Part shown: positions 54,043-61,930 of the stretch, one piece after another
How positions within the stretch are numbered: position 1 is the stretch's first letter
How the letters are laid out: each line of letters opens with the position of its first letter
Source: Neisseriaceae bacterium
GTDB lineage: Bacteria > Pseudomonadota > Gammaproteobacteria > Burkholderiales > Chromobacteriaceae
Length of the DNA: 64,000 nt
Direction of reading: 5' to 3'
Assembly (NCBI GenBank): GCA_027489245.1
Contig: JAIYAC010000021.1
Location: 124,001 to 188,000 of the forward strand
Notes under the pieces: generated by a model
Database searches by the model: none
The model's input: the letters and a program-made list of their open reading frames with translations, nothing else
Told to the model about the DNA's origin: nothing
Made by a program: the position numbers and the translations under genes

Positions 54043-54885
54043 CTAGATTTGCGCTGGATCAGATGGCGCTGCGTCATTCCCGCAGCAGGGGGCCGGGCGT
54101 GTGGGCGGCTGGGTAAGGCTGCGGCGCCGCACCATGCCGTCTACGAACAAGGCCAGCTCGCCGTCCTGCATGGCGGTCCAGGTTTCATTGTCGGTCAGCG
54201 GTACGGTGGCGATCACGGCTACGCGGTCGTCCGGCGTGGTGACGGTGGAAAAATCCACGGTCACGTCGTCGTCCACCAGGTGGGCGGTGGGGAACGGCGC
54301 CTTGCGCACGATGTAGTGCAGCTTGGTGGAGCAGTGGGTAAACAGCCACTGGCCATTGGACAGCATGAAGTTGAACACGCCGTAGCCGCGCAGCGTGGCG
54401 GCCAACCCTTCGATGGCATCGAACAGCTCGTCCAGCGACGGCGGCTGGCACCAGCGCTGGCGCAGCTGTTCCATGATGTAGCAGAAGGCGGCCTCGGAGT
54501 CGGTGCTGCCTACCGGCTTGTAGTGGCAACCTTCATCTGGCGTAAAGCCCGCCAGGTTGCCGTTGTGGGCAAAAATCCAGTACTGGCCCCAGATCTCGCG
54601 CTGGAACGGGTGGCAGTTGGCCAGGTTTACCTCGCCCTGCGTGGCCTTGCGGATGTGCGCGATCACGTTTTCCGACTTGATGGGGTATTGGCGTACCAGC
54701 GCGGCCACCGGCGAATCGGCCGAGGGTTTGTCGTCCAGGTACAGGCGCACGCCTTTGCCCTCGAAAAAGGCAATGCCCCAGCCGTCGGCATGGTGGTCGG
54801 TGAGCCCGCCGCGGCGGTGGAAGCCTTCAAAGGAAAACAGGATGTCGGTGGGCGTATTGCAGTTCATGCCCAAAAGCTGGCACAT
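54043..54885 (-). CDS. Class II glutamine amidotransferase (YafJ-like)
   Basis: 280 residues from MCQLLGMNCN. The N-terminal nucleophile is Cys2 after Met removal. NTn-type glutaminase motifs are RGGLTDHHADGWGIAFFEG, HIRKATQGEVNLANCHPF and IFAHNGNLAGF. There is no synthase domain, so the amide acceptor is unknown; the YafJ group is close to egtC. A longer in-frame upstream reading would hide the nucleophile. The C-terminal 25 residues are Pro-rich and probably disordered. Confidence 0.9.
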   Translation of the reverse strand: MCQLLGMNCNTPTDILFSFEGFHRRGGLTDHHADGWGIAFFEGKGVRLYLDDKPSADSPVAALVRQYPIKSENVIAHIRKATQGEVNLANCHPFQREIWGQYWIFAHNGNLAGFTPDEGCHYKPVGSTDSEAAFCYIMEQLRQRWCQPPSLDELFDAIEGLAATLRGYGVFNFMLSNGQWLFTHCSTKLHYIVRKAPFPTAHLVDDDVTVDFSTVTTPDDRVAVIATVPLTDNETWTAMQDGELALFVDGMVRRRSLTQPPTRPAPCCGNDAAPSDPAQI

Positions 54886-54976
54886 GGGGGTGTCCGTGTT
54901 CAATAGATGGCCTATTGTTTCATGCAGGGGCGGCTGCGCCAAGCGCCATGCGGCCAACCTGCTGCCTTGGGGTGGG

Positions 54977-55004
54977 CTTGTGATTTATGAGAAAATCCCG
55001 ATAT
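54977..55004 (+). promoter_or_regulatory. Sigma-32-like heat-shock promoter before the proteasome homologue
   Basis: CTTGTGA, 13 bases, CCCGATAT compares with CTTGAAA-N(11-16)-CCCCATNT. It lies 63 bases before the start codon of a protease gene operonic with hslO. Match is good at -10, fair at -35. Confidence 0.5.
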
Positions 55005-55066
55005 GTGTTTTCCGGGGCCGGCCGGCAGCAGTGCTGCCACCGGCCCGACGTAACTGAAAGGCAGGC

Positions 55067-55651
55067 ATGACCACCATCGTTGTTGTAAGCAAAGGGGCAG
55101 AGATTGCCATTGCGGCCGACAGCCAGACCACGTTTGGCGACGACCAGAAGCTGCTGGCAGCCTACGACGTGCACAGCAACAAGATCTTCAAGCTGGGCGA
55201 CAGCTACCTGGCCATTGCCGGCTCGGCGGCGCACGACCTGGTATTGCAATCGGCGCTGAAAGGCATGAAGTCGCGCGATTTCAGCAGCCGTGCCGGTTTG
55301 TTCGAAACCTTCCGCAAGATTCACCCCAAGCTGAAAGACCACTTCTACCTGCGGCCGGAAGAGGAAGAAGACGACCCGTACGAGTCCAGCCAGATGATGG
55401 TGCTGGTGGCCAACGCCCACGGCATCTTTGGCGTGTACCCCATGCGCGAGGTGTACCAGTTTGCCCGTTACTGGGCCATCGGTTCGGGGCGCAAGTTTGC
55501 CATGGGCGCCATGCACGCCCTGTTTGATACCGACATGACAGCCAGCCAGATTGCCGAAGCGGCCATCCGCGCTGGCTGCGAGTTCGACGCCAGCTCCGCG
55601 CTGCCGTTGACGATTCACACTATTCAGCAAGAAAAGGACACCCGCTCATGA
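55067..55651 (+). CDS. Betaproteobacterial proteasome homologue (HslV-like Ntn hydrolase)
   Basis: 194 residues beginning MTTIVVVSKG. After Met removal the catalytic Thr1 leads the chain; Asp17 (AIAADSQTT) and Lys38 (HSNKIFKLG) complete the proteasome-type triad. It is not HslV itself, which opens TTIVSVRR and has different loops. The length and GSAAHDLVLQ and AIGSGRKFAMGAMHALF segments fit the BPH group described in betaproteobacteria, known to form double-ring particles; its unfoldase and substrates are unclear. It overlaps hslO by ATGA, so protease homologue and redox chaperone are made together. Confidence 0.82.
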   Translation: MTTIVVVSKGAEIAIAADSQTTFGDDQKLLAAYDVHSNKIFKLGDSYLAIAGSAAHDLVLQSALKGMKSRDFSSRAGLFETFRKIHPKLKDHFYLRPEEEEDDPYESSQMMVLVANAHGIFGVYPMREVYQFARYWAIGSGRKFAMGAMHALFDTDMTASQIAEAAIRAGCEFDASSALPLTIHTIQQEKDTRS

Positions 55652-56526
55652 GCCAACACGATACTTTGCAACGCTTCCTGTTTGACGGCATCCCCGTGCG
55701 TGGCGCACTGGTGCGCATGGATAGCGCCTGGCAAGAGGTGGTGGCACGCCATCAATACCCGCCCGCCATCCGCCATGTGCTGGGCCAGATGCTAGCCGCC
55801 AGCAGCCTGCTGGCGGCCAACCTGAAGTTTGACGGTACGCTGATCATGCAGCTGCACGGCAAGGGCGCGCTGCGCCTGGCCGTGGCCGAGTGCACCAACG
55901 ACCGTACCGTGCGTGCCACTGCACGTTTTGACGACGGCATTACCGATGCCCCGCTGGCCGAGCTGCTGGGCGAGGGTGGCACCTTTGTCATCACGCTGGA
56001 GCCGAAAGACGGCGAGCCATGGCAGGGCATTGTGGCGCTGGAAGGCGACAGCATTGCCGCCATGCTGCAAAACTACATGCTGCGTTCCGAGCAGCTGGAA
56101 ACCCACCTGGTGCTGGCCTGTAACGACGACACCGCCGCCGGCCTGCTGCTGCAGCGCCTGCCCGACGGCCACGGCGACGCCGAAGGTTGGCCGCACGTGA
56201 AGGCCCTGGCGGAAACCCTGCAGCAAGACGAGCTGCTGCAGCTGGACGCGCTGGATGTGCTGTACCGCCTGTACCATCAGGACGCTGTGCGTATCTTCGA
56301 CCCGGCCCAGGTCAGCTTTGCCTGCAATTGCAGCACCGAGCGCGTAGGCGACATGCTGAAGCTGCTGGGTGGCGAAGAGGTGGCTGGTGTGGTGCTGGAG
56401 CAGGGCAGTATCGAGGTGGGCTGCGAATACTGCGGCCAACGTTACGTGTTTGACGACGAAGACGTGAACACCCTGTTTGGCATGGACGTGGTGGCCGCCG
56501 TGCGCGCCGAGCAGCAGCGCCACTAA
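55648..56526 (+). CDS. hslO: Redox-activated chaperone Hsp33
   Basis: 292 residues, full length. The C-terminal zinc-thiol switch is intact: Cys226, Cys228 (FACNCS) and Cys259, Cys262 (CEYCGQ). Oxidation releases zinc and turns the protein into a holdase for unfolding proteins during oxidative heat stress. N-terminal fold motifs FDGIPVRGALVRMD and KGALRLAVAECTND agree. It is second in an operon with the proteasome homologue. An exact repeated-word copy at 56184 encodes Gly-Trp-Pro-His. Confidence 0.96.
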   Translation: MSQHDTLQRFLFDGIPVRGALVRMDSAWQEVVARHQYPPAIRHVLGQMLAASSLLAANLKFDGTLIMQLHGKGALRLAVAECTNDRTVRATARFDDGITDAPLAELLGEGGTFVITLEPKDGEPWQGIVALEGDSIAAMLQNYMLRSEQLETHLVLACNDDTAAGLLLQRLPDGHGDAEGWPHVKALAETLQQDELLQLDALDVLYRLYHQDAVRIFDPAQVSFACNCSTERVGDMLKLLGGEEVAGVVLEQGSIEVGCEYCGQRYVFDDEDVNTLFGMDVVAAVRAEQQRH

Positions 56527-56545
56527 GATCAGGCTGCAGCAAAAA

Positions 56546-56571
56546 CAAAACCCGCCAGTTGGCGGGTTTTG
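56546..56571. terminator. Bidirectional terminator, hslO / HDOD gene
   Basis: CAAAACCCGCC-AGTT-GGCGGGTTTTG, 11-base stem. Confidence 0.9.
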
Positions 56572-56588
56572 CTTTGGTACGCGGTGGT

Positions 56589-57449
56589 TTACAAGCCGGC
56601 GTGGATGCGGTCGTGCATCTCGTCTATCCAGTCTTCAAACTCCACCTCGTGCATGCCCAGGTAGGCAATCAGCTCTTCCGAGCGGTCTTTCCAGCCGGGG
56701 TCGCCGTTCTGGTCGGTGCTGGTACGCCAGATATGCTGCGCGGCGCGGGCCACGGCAATCATCATCTTGTGGCCGTGGTCCAGCAGCTCGTCGTTGCTGT
56801 CCTGGAACAGGTCGGGGTTGTGCTGCAGCAAAATGGCGCGGCCAAAGTCTTCCGGCATGTGCCAGGTGCGTGACACCAGGTAGCCCACCACGTCGTGGCT
56901 GGTGCCATGAAACTCTTGCTCGATTTTGCTGATCTGGCGGTCGCGTGCCTGGGTAATCAGCCGCAGCGTGCGCTCGTAGTTGGGGTAACGCATCAGCATC
57001 ACGGCAATGCCGCAGCTGCGGAATAGCGCAAAGCTCTGGCACTCGTCAGCGGGGCGGCCCAGCTTTTCGCACAGGCTGGCGGCGATGGACGCCTCGTGCA
57101 TGGTGCGCTCCCAGAACTGCTCGATGACCGGCGGGTTCTGGCTGGTGAGCGTCAGGCGCAGCAGCAGGCCGTGCACCAGATGAACGATATTGCGTTCGCC
57201 CAGCATGTTGACGGCTTGCATGATGGAGGTCAGGGTGCGGCCGCTACCAAAAAACGGGCTGTTGGCCGCTTTCAGGATGGCGGCAGACAGCCCCAGGTCG
57301 CTGCCGATGATGTCGGCCACGTCCATCAGGCTCATGTCCGGGTTGCTGCGCAGGGCTACCAGCTTGTCCAGAATCTCCGGGCGCGGCGGGATAACCAGGT
57401 TGCGCACCAGGTCGGCGGTGGTGCTGGCGTCGAATTGAGGGACCTTCAT
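56589..57449 (-). CDS. HDOD domain signalling protein
   Basis: 286 residues that are almost wholly one HDOD domain (about 15-225): IPPRPEILDKLVALRSNPDMSLMDVADIIGSDLGLSAAILKAANSPFFG, then SIMQAVNMLGERNIVHLVHGLLL. It lacks the HD-GYP catalytic set and so is probably a scaffold in second-messenger or stress signalling. It is a single-gene unit; nothing near it fixes its role. Confidence 0.88.
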   Translation of the reverse strand: MKVPQFDASTTADLVRNLVIPPRPEILDKLVALRSNPDMSLMDVADIIGSDLGLSAAILKAANSPFFGSGRTLTSIMQAVNMLGERNIVHLVHGLLLRLTLTSQNPPVIEQFWERTMHEASIAASLCEKLGRPADECQSFALFRSCGIAVMLMRYPNYERTLRLITQARDRQISKIEQEFHGTSHDVVGYLVSRTWHMPEDFGRAILLQHNPDLFQDSNDELLDHGHKMMIAVARAAQHIWRTSTDQNGDPGWKDRSEELIAYLGMHEVEFEDWIDEMHDRIHAGL

Positions 57450-57517
57450 TGCTAAGGATCCGGTATAGGCTGGGTTATAGGAATTTCAACTTATTCTAGC
57501 AGTGAAGGCAGGGTATT

Positions 57518-58630
57518 TCATGGCGAAATCAATGTCTGGATCACCTTTTTTGTCAGCGCGTCCGGGTGGGCGGTAATGCGCAGAATGTGCTGCATGGCCG
57601 GGTGAGGCGGGCGGTGTACGGCAACGCCTTGAAGCCACAGTGCTTTTTGCCGCGCCAGCGCCGCGTCGGCATCGGCATAGATCACGGACAGGAAATTGGT
57701 ATGCGACGGGATCACGTGCAGGCCGCCCGCCAGCAGTGCCTGTTGCAGTGCGTCACGCAGCGCCAGCGTCTCGGTAATCAGCCGCTGGCTGCACTCGGGC
57801 TGGTCCAGCGCGGCCACGGCGGCGGCTTGCGCCACGCTGGAGGTGCCGTACTGGGTGCGGATCTGGTCGGCCTTGGTTACCCATTCTGCCGGTGCCAGCG
57901 CGTAGCCGATGCGCAGGCCGGCCAGGCCGTGCGCCTTGGACAGGGTGCGCAGGCGGGCGGTGTCGGGCAGGGTACCCTGGCGCTCGGCCTGGTCGCAAAA
58001 ATCAATATATGCCTCGTCCAGCAACAGGAAGGTGTCGGCGGGCAGGGCGGCGCGTAGTGCGGTGATGTCAGCCAGGGGCAGGTAGCTGCCGGTGGGGTTG
58101 TCGGGGTTGGCCAGGTACAGCAGCGCGGCCTGGTGCTGCTGCGCGGCAGCCAGCAGCGCAGGCAGGTCGTTGACCAGGCTATCGCCCTGCCGTGCGTAGG
58201 GCACCTCCACAATGCGCGCGCCCACGCCCTCGGCAAAGTAACGGAAGGTGGGGTAGGTGCCCGCGGTGCACACTACCACGTCGCCCGGTGACACCCGCGC
58301 GCGCAGGAACAGCGCGATCAGGCTATCGGCGCCGGCATCCACCACCACGTTGGCCGCATCCGCGCCGTTGAGCGCGGCGGCGCGCTGACGGATGGCGTTG
58401 GCGTACGGGTCCGGGTACAGCCGGGCCAGCTCGTACAGGGCTTCGCCCCATTGCTGGCTAACGGTGTGGCCATCAATGGCCATGCTTTCATTGGAGCCGA
58501 TGCGGCTGTCAATGCGGCGGCCTATCAGCGCCTCCAGCCGTGGCAGGCCGGGGAAAGGGTTGTTGATGGTGACGTCTTGCAGGTGGCGGGCGTAGCGGGG
58601 CATGGCGGTATCCATAAAAACTGATGGCAT
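57518..58630 (-). CDS. Histidinol-phosphate-aminotransferase-like PLP enzyme
   Basis: 370 residues, class I/II aminotransferase fold. The PLP lysine is in TLSKAHGLAGLRIGYALAP; other motifs are YLANPDNPTGSYLP (Asn), LLLDEAYIDFCD (Asp, Tyr) and the C-terminal HPAMQHILRITAH (Arg). It looks like HisC, but no other his gene is nearby, so the substrate may be another amino or phospho-amino acid. The start is uncertain: ATGs at 58630, 58615 and 58603 all lack a clear ribosome site. Confidence 0.83.
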   Translation of the reverse strand: MPSVFMDTAMPRYARHLQDVTINNPFPGLPRLEALIGRRIDSRIGSNESMAIDGHTVSQQWGEALYELARLYPDPYANAIRQRAAALNGADAANVVVDAGADSLIALFLRARVSPGDVVVCTAGTYPTFRYFAEGVGARIVEVPYARQGDSLVNDLPALLAAAQQHQAALLYLANPDNPTGSYLPLADITALRAALPADTFLLLDEAYIDFCDQAERQGTLPDTARLRTLSKAHGLAGLRIGYALAPAEWVTKADQIRTQYGTSSVAQAAAVAALDQPECSQRLITETLALRDALQQALLAGGLHVIPSHTNFLSVIYADADAALARQKALWLQGVAVHRPPHPAMQHILRITAHPDALTKKVIQTLISP

Positions 58631-58666
58631 GACACTAAGGCAAAACGCGGCGGCGTGCCATGCCGC

Positions 58667-59560
58667 TTATTTATAAGCAAAGAACGCGGCCAACGTATCG
58701 GCCAGCGCGGCCGGCTGCTCCCACTGGATCATGTGGCCGGCGTCGGCAATGGTGGTTTCCGTCAGCTGCGCAAAGCAGGCGCGGCGCTCGGGAAGGGTAT
58801 CGAACACGCCCTTGGCCATGGGGTGGTCCCACATGTCGCCGCCTATCACCCATAGCACCGGCGCGCTGATGCGCTGCCAGCAGGCCTTGGCTTCTTCCAG
58901 CCGGTACAGCACCGGGTTCACCATCTTGTGGCGCGGGTCGGCGCGGTATTGCAGCTGGCCATCCTGCTGATGGCACAGCGCCGCGGCCATGTGCTGCGCG
59001 TAAGGTAGCGCCATGCGCGGGTTGCGTGCCTGCAGCTTGGCGGCTACCTCGTCCAGGCTGGCCAGCGCGGCAAAGGCGGGGGCTTGCTGCTTTTCGCGCA
59101 GCCAGCGTGCGTAGCGGCCCGGTGCCTCGGCGGGGCGGGTGGCGGCCAGGCCAAAGCCTTCTACCAGCGCCAGCCGCGCCACGCGATCGGGGCGAATGCC
59201 GGCGTACAGGCCGGCTACCATGGCGCCCATGCTGTGGCCGACAAGGTTGGCCGCACGGTGCGGGCTGTAGTGCTGTAGCAGCGCGTCCAGGTCGGCCAGG
59301 TAGTCGGGCGAGTAATAGCTGCCGCTATTCCACGCGCTGTGGCCAAAGCCGCGCCAGTCTGGCGCGATGATTTGCCAGTCGCCAGCCAGGCGGTCGGCGA
59401 CAAACTGGAAGGTGTCGGCGCAGTCCATCCAGCCGTGCAGCATCACCAGCAGGGGCGCATCGGGCTGGCCCCAGCGGCGAATGTGGTAGGCGTGGCCGTT
59501 GAAGGTATGCCACTCGCTGCGCGGCGGCTGCTGTGGCTGGTAGGGTGGGGTGGGGTGCAT
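58667..59560 (-). CDS. Alpha/beta hydrolase
   Basis: 297 residues from MHPTPPYQPQ. Oxyanion region LLVMLHGWMDCADTFQFVAD, nucleophile elbow LVGHSMGAMVAG (Ser), acid in VLWVIGGDMWDHP (Asp) and base in ADAGHMIQWEQP (His). The catalytic triad is complete. The substrate is unknown. No signal peptide. Exact repeated-word copy at 59244 encodes Ala-Ala-Asn-Leu. Confidence 0.88.
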   Translation of the reverse strand: MHPTPPYQPQQPPRSEWHTFNGHAYHIRRWGQPDAPLLVMLHGWMDCADTFQFVADRLAGDWQIIAPDWRGFGHSAWNSGSYYSPDYLADLDALLQHYSPHRAANLVGHSMGAMVAGLYAGIRPDRVARLALVEGFGLAATRPAEAPGRYARWLREKQQAPAFAALASLDEVAAKLQARNPRMALPYAQHMAAALCHQQDGQLQYRADPRHKMVNPVLYRLEEAKACWQRISAPVLWVIGGDMWDHPMAKGVFDTLPERRACFAQLTETTIADAGHMIQWEQPAALADTLAAFFAYK

Positions 59561-59617
59561 GCAGCATCGCAACCTGTATCAATCGGAAGCGCCTAGTGTA
59601 CGCATGGGAGGGCACGG

Positions 59618-59857
59618 ATGACGAGTAGCGACACCCGCCAGCGCCATGTACAGCGTGTTCTGCAGGTGGTACATGATCTGTGGCCGCACCCGCAGCAGGA
59701 TACCCCGCTGGTGCTGCTGGCCGCGATGGCGCACTTTTCGCCCTATCATTTTCACCGCACCTGCGTGGCGGTGATGGGCGAGAGCGTGAACGACACGCGC
59801 CAGCGTTTGCGCCTGCAGTTGGCCGCATTGGCGCAGCGCCGCCTGCCCCGTTTGTGA
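59618..59857 (+). CDS. Single-helix-turn-helix AraC-like mini protein
   Basis: 79 residues with a good ribosome site (GGGAGGG, 5-7 bases before ATG). The sequence matches the first half of an AraC-type DNA-binding domain (LVLLAAMAHFSPYHFHRTCVAVMGESVNDTRQRLRLQLAALAQ). A normal AraC domain is about 100 residues with two helix-turn-helices; here the second is missing and the protein ends at a stop followed directly by a terminator. It is either a small regulator in its own right or a truncated relic. It is divergent from the hydrolase gene by 57 bases. Confidence 0.65.
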   Translation: MTSSDTRQRHVQRVLQVVHDLWPHPQQDTPLVLLAAMAHFSPYHFHRTCVAVMGESVNDTRQRLRLQLAALAQRRLPRL

Positions 59858-59878
59858 TAGCCGGGCGAGCGCGCAAAG

Positions 59879-59908
59879 AAAAACCCCGCAGCACGCTGCG
59901 GGGTTTTT
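59879..59908. terminator. Bidirectional terminator, mini AraC / guaB
   Basis: AAAAACCCCGCAGC and GCTGCGGGGTTTTT with a tight loop. An exact repeated-word copy starts at the last T (59909). Confidence 0.9.
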
Positions 59909-59930
59909 TGCGGCCAACCTTGGCGCGGGC

Positions 59931-61394
59931 TTAGCGGCCCACGTTGTAGTTTGGTGCTTCTTTGGTGATCTGTACGTCGTGTACGTGCGATTCGCGCATA
60001 CCAGCGGAAGTGATTTCCACAAAGCCGGCTTTTTCGTGCATTACGTCGATGCTAGGGCAACCCAGGTAGCCCATGGATGAGCGCAGGCCGCCCACCAGCT
60101 GGTGAATAACCTGGGCGATCGGGCCCTTGTACGGCACGCGGCCTTCGATACCTTCCGGTACGAACTTGTCGGCAGCGTTGGAGCTGTCCTGGAAGTAGCG
60201 GTCGGCCGAGCCTTGGCTCATGGCGCCCAGGCTGCCCATGCCGCGGTATGATTTGTACGAACGGCCCTGGAACAGCTCTACTTCGCCCGGTGCTTCTTCG
60301 GTGCCGGCAAACATGCCACCCAGCATCACGGCGTTGCCGCCGGCTGCCAGTGCCTTGGAGATGTCACCGGAGAAGCGGATGCCGCCGTCGGCGATCATCG
60401 GTACGCCGGTGCCCTTCAGGGCTTCGGACACGTTGTGGATGGCAGTCAGCTGCGGTACACCTACGCCAGCCACGATACGGGTGGTGCAGATGGAGCCCGG
60501 GCCAATGCCCACTTTCACGCCGTCAGCGCCAGCAGCCACCAGGGCCAGGGCAGCGTCGGCAGTGGCAATGTTGCCGCCGATCACGTCGACTTGCGGGTAG
60601 GTTTCTTTCACCCACTTCACGCGGTCCAGCACGCCCTGGCTGTGGCCGTGGGCGGTATCCACCACGATCACGTCCACGCCGGCAGCCACCAGCGCTTTCA
60701 CGCGCTCGTCGGTGTCGCCGCCAGTGCCTACGGCAGCGCCTACGCGCAGGCGGCCCTGGCTGTCTTTGTTGGCGTTAGGGTGTTCGCTGGTCTTGATGAT
60801 GTCCTTGACGGTGATCAGGCCTTTCAGCTCGAAATCATCGCCAATCACCAGCACGCGTTCCAGGCGGTGGGTGTGCATCAGCTCGCGGGCTTCTTCGATG
60901 CTGGCACCTTCTTTTACCGTCACCAGGCGCTCGCGCGGGGTCATGATGCTGGCTACCGGCTGGTCCAGGCGGGTTTCGAAGCGCAGGTCGCGGTTGGTTA
61001 CGATGCCGACTACCTTGCCATCCTGGATCACCGGCAGGCCGGAGATCTTGTGCTGGCGGGTCAGCAGAACCAGGTCGCGTACCAGCATGTCCGGGGCGAT
61101 GGTGATCGGGTCTTTCACCACACCACTTTCATGACGCTTGACCTTGGAAACCTCCAGGGCCTGTTTTTCGGCGCTCATGTTTTTGTGGATGATGCCGATG
61201 CCACCTTCCTGGGCCATGGCAATCGCCAGGCGCGACTCGGTCACGGTATCCATGGCGGCGGAAACCAGTGGCAGGTTCAGGCTGATGTTTCGGGTAAGAC
61301 GGGTGTGGAGGGCAACGTCACGCGGCAGTACTGCAGAATGGGCCGGGACGAGGAGAACGTCGTCGAAAGTGTAGGCTTTCTCGATGATGCGCAT
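59931..61394 (-). CDS. guaB: Inosine-5'-monophosphate dehydrogenase
   Basis: 487 residues, full length. It converts IMP to XMP with NAD, the first committed step to GMP. Catalytic Cys303 is in [11 protein letters not shown]; two CBS repeats span about 94-205 ([38 protein letters not shown]); the flap and substrate motifs are [12 protein letters not shown] and [12 protein letters not shown] single gene with its own terminator at the 3' side. Confidence 0.98.
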   Translation of the reverse strand: MRIIEKAYTFDDVLLVPAHSAVLPRDVALHTRLTRNISLNLPLVSAAMDTVTESRLAIAMAQEGGIGIIHKNMSAEKQALEVSKVKRHESGVVKDPITIAPDMLVRDLVLLTRQHKISGLPVIQDGKVVGIVTNRDLRFETRLDQPVASIMTPRERLVTVKEGASIEEARELMHTHRLERVLVIGDDFELKGLITVKDIIKTSEHPNANKDSQGRLRVGAAVGTGGDTDERVKALVAAGVDVIVVDTAHGHSQGVLDRVKWVKETYPQVDVIGGNIATADAALALVAAGADGVKVGIGPGSICTTRIVAGVGVPQLTAIHNVSEALKGTGVPMIADGGIRFSGDISKALAAGGNAVMLGGMFAGTEEAPGEVELFQGRSYKSYRGMGSLGAMSQGSADRYFQDSSNAADKFVPEGIEGRVPYKGPIAQVIHQLVGGLRSSMGYLGCPSIDVMHEKAGFVEITSAGMRESHVHDVQITKEAPNYNVGR

Positions 61395-61531
61395 CTTCGC
61401 GTTTCCTTAGGCGGCAAAAACGCATTATACCGACCTGTCGCCCCAAGTGCAAAATGTGATGGCGGTTTTGCCTATAGTGTGCATGCAGTGTATAAAGTGG
61501 CCGTTTGTTGCTGACTGCAAAGACGGTTTTC

Positions 61532-61930
61532 ATGAGAAAAGACATAGTGATAGCAGCGCTGCTGCTGGCTGCCTGCGGTATGGCCCAGGCCGAGGTCTAC
61601 AAATGGGTAGATGCCAACGGCCGCGTGGTGTTTTCCGACCAGCCGCCGCCAGGCAAAAAGGTAGACAAGATCAAAGTCTACCCGGGTGGCGTACAGGCGC
61701 CACGCCAGGCGGCCTCCGCCCCTGCTGCGGCGCAGGGTGCCGCTGGCCTGGATGCGGATGTGAAAGCGCTGAACGAGCGCATCGAAAAACATAATCGCGA
61801 CGTGAAGGCGCAAAACTGCAAAACCGCCCAGGCCAACCTGGCCGCGCTGGACCGCCCCGGTGCCAAAGCGGGCCGTGAAGACATGCTCAAACGGGCGCGC
61901 GAGGAAGTGCAGATCTGGTGCGGTAAATAA
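61532..61930 (+). CDS. DUF4124-type secreted protein
   Basis: 132 residues from [10 protein letters not shown]; a signal peptide ([12 protein letters not shown]) is followed by [23 protein letters not shown], the DUF4124 signature. A Pro/Ala linker and a C-terminal helical part with two cysteines ([20 protein letters not shown]) that may form a disulfide follow. The stop overlaps the uvrC start (TAATG), so translation is coupled, an odd pairing of an envelope protein with a repair enzyme. Function unknown. Confidence 0.85.
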   Translation: MRKDIVIAALLLAACGMAQAEVYKWVDANGRVVFSDQPPPGKKVDKIKVYPGGVQAPRQAASAPAAAQGAAGLDADVKALNERIEKHNRDVKAQNCKTAQANLAALDRPGAKAGREDMLKRAREEVQIWCGK

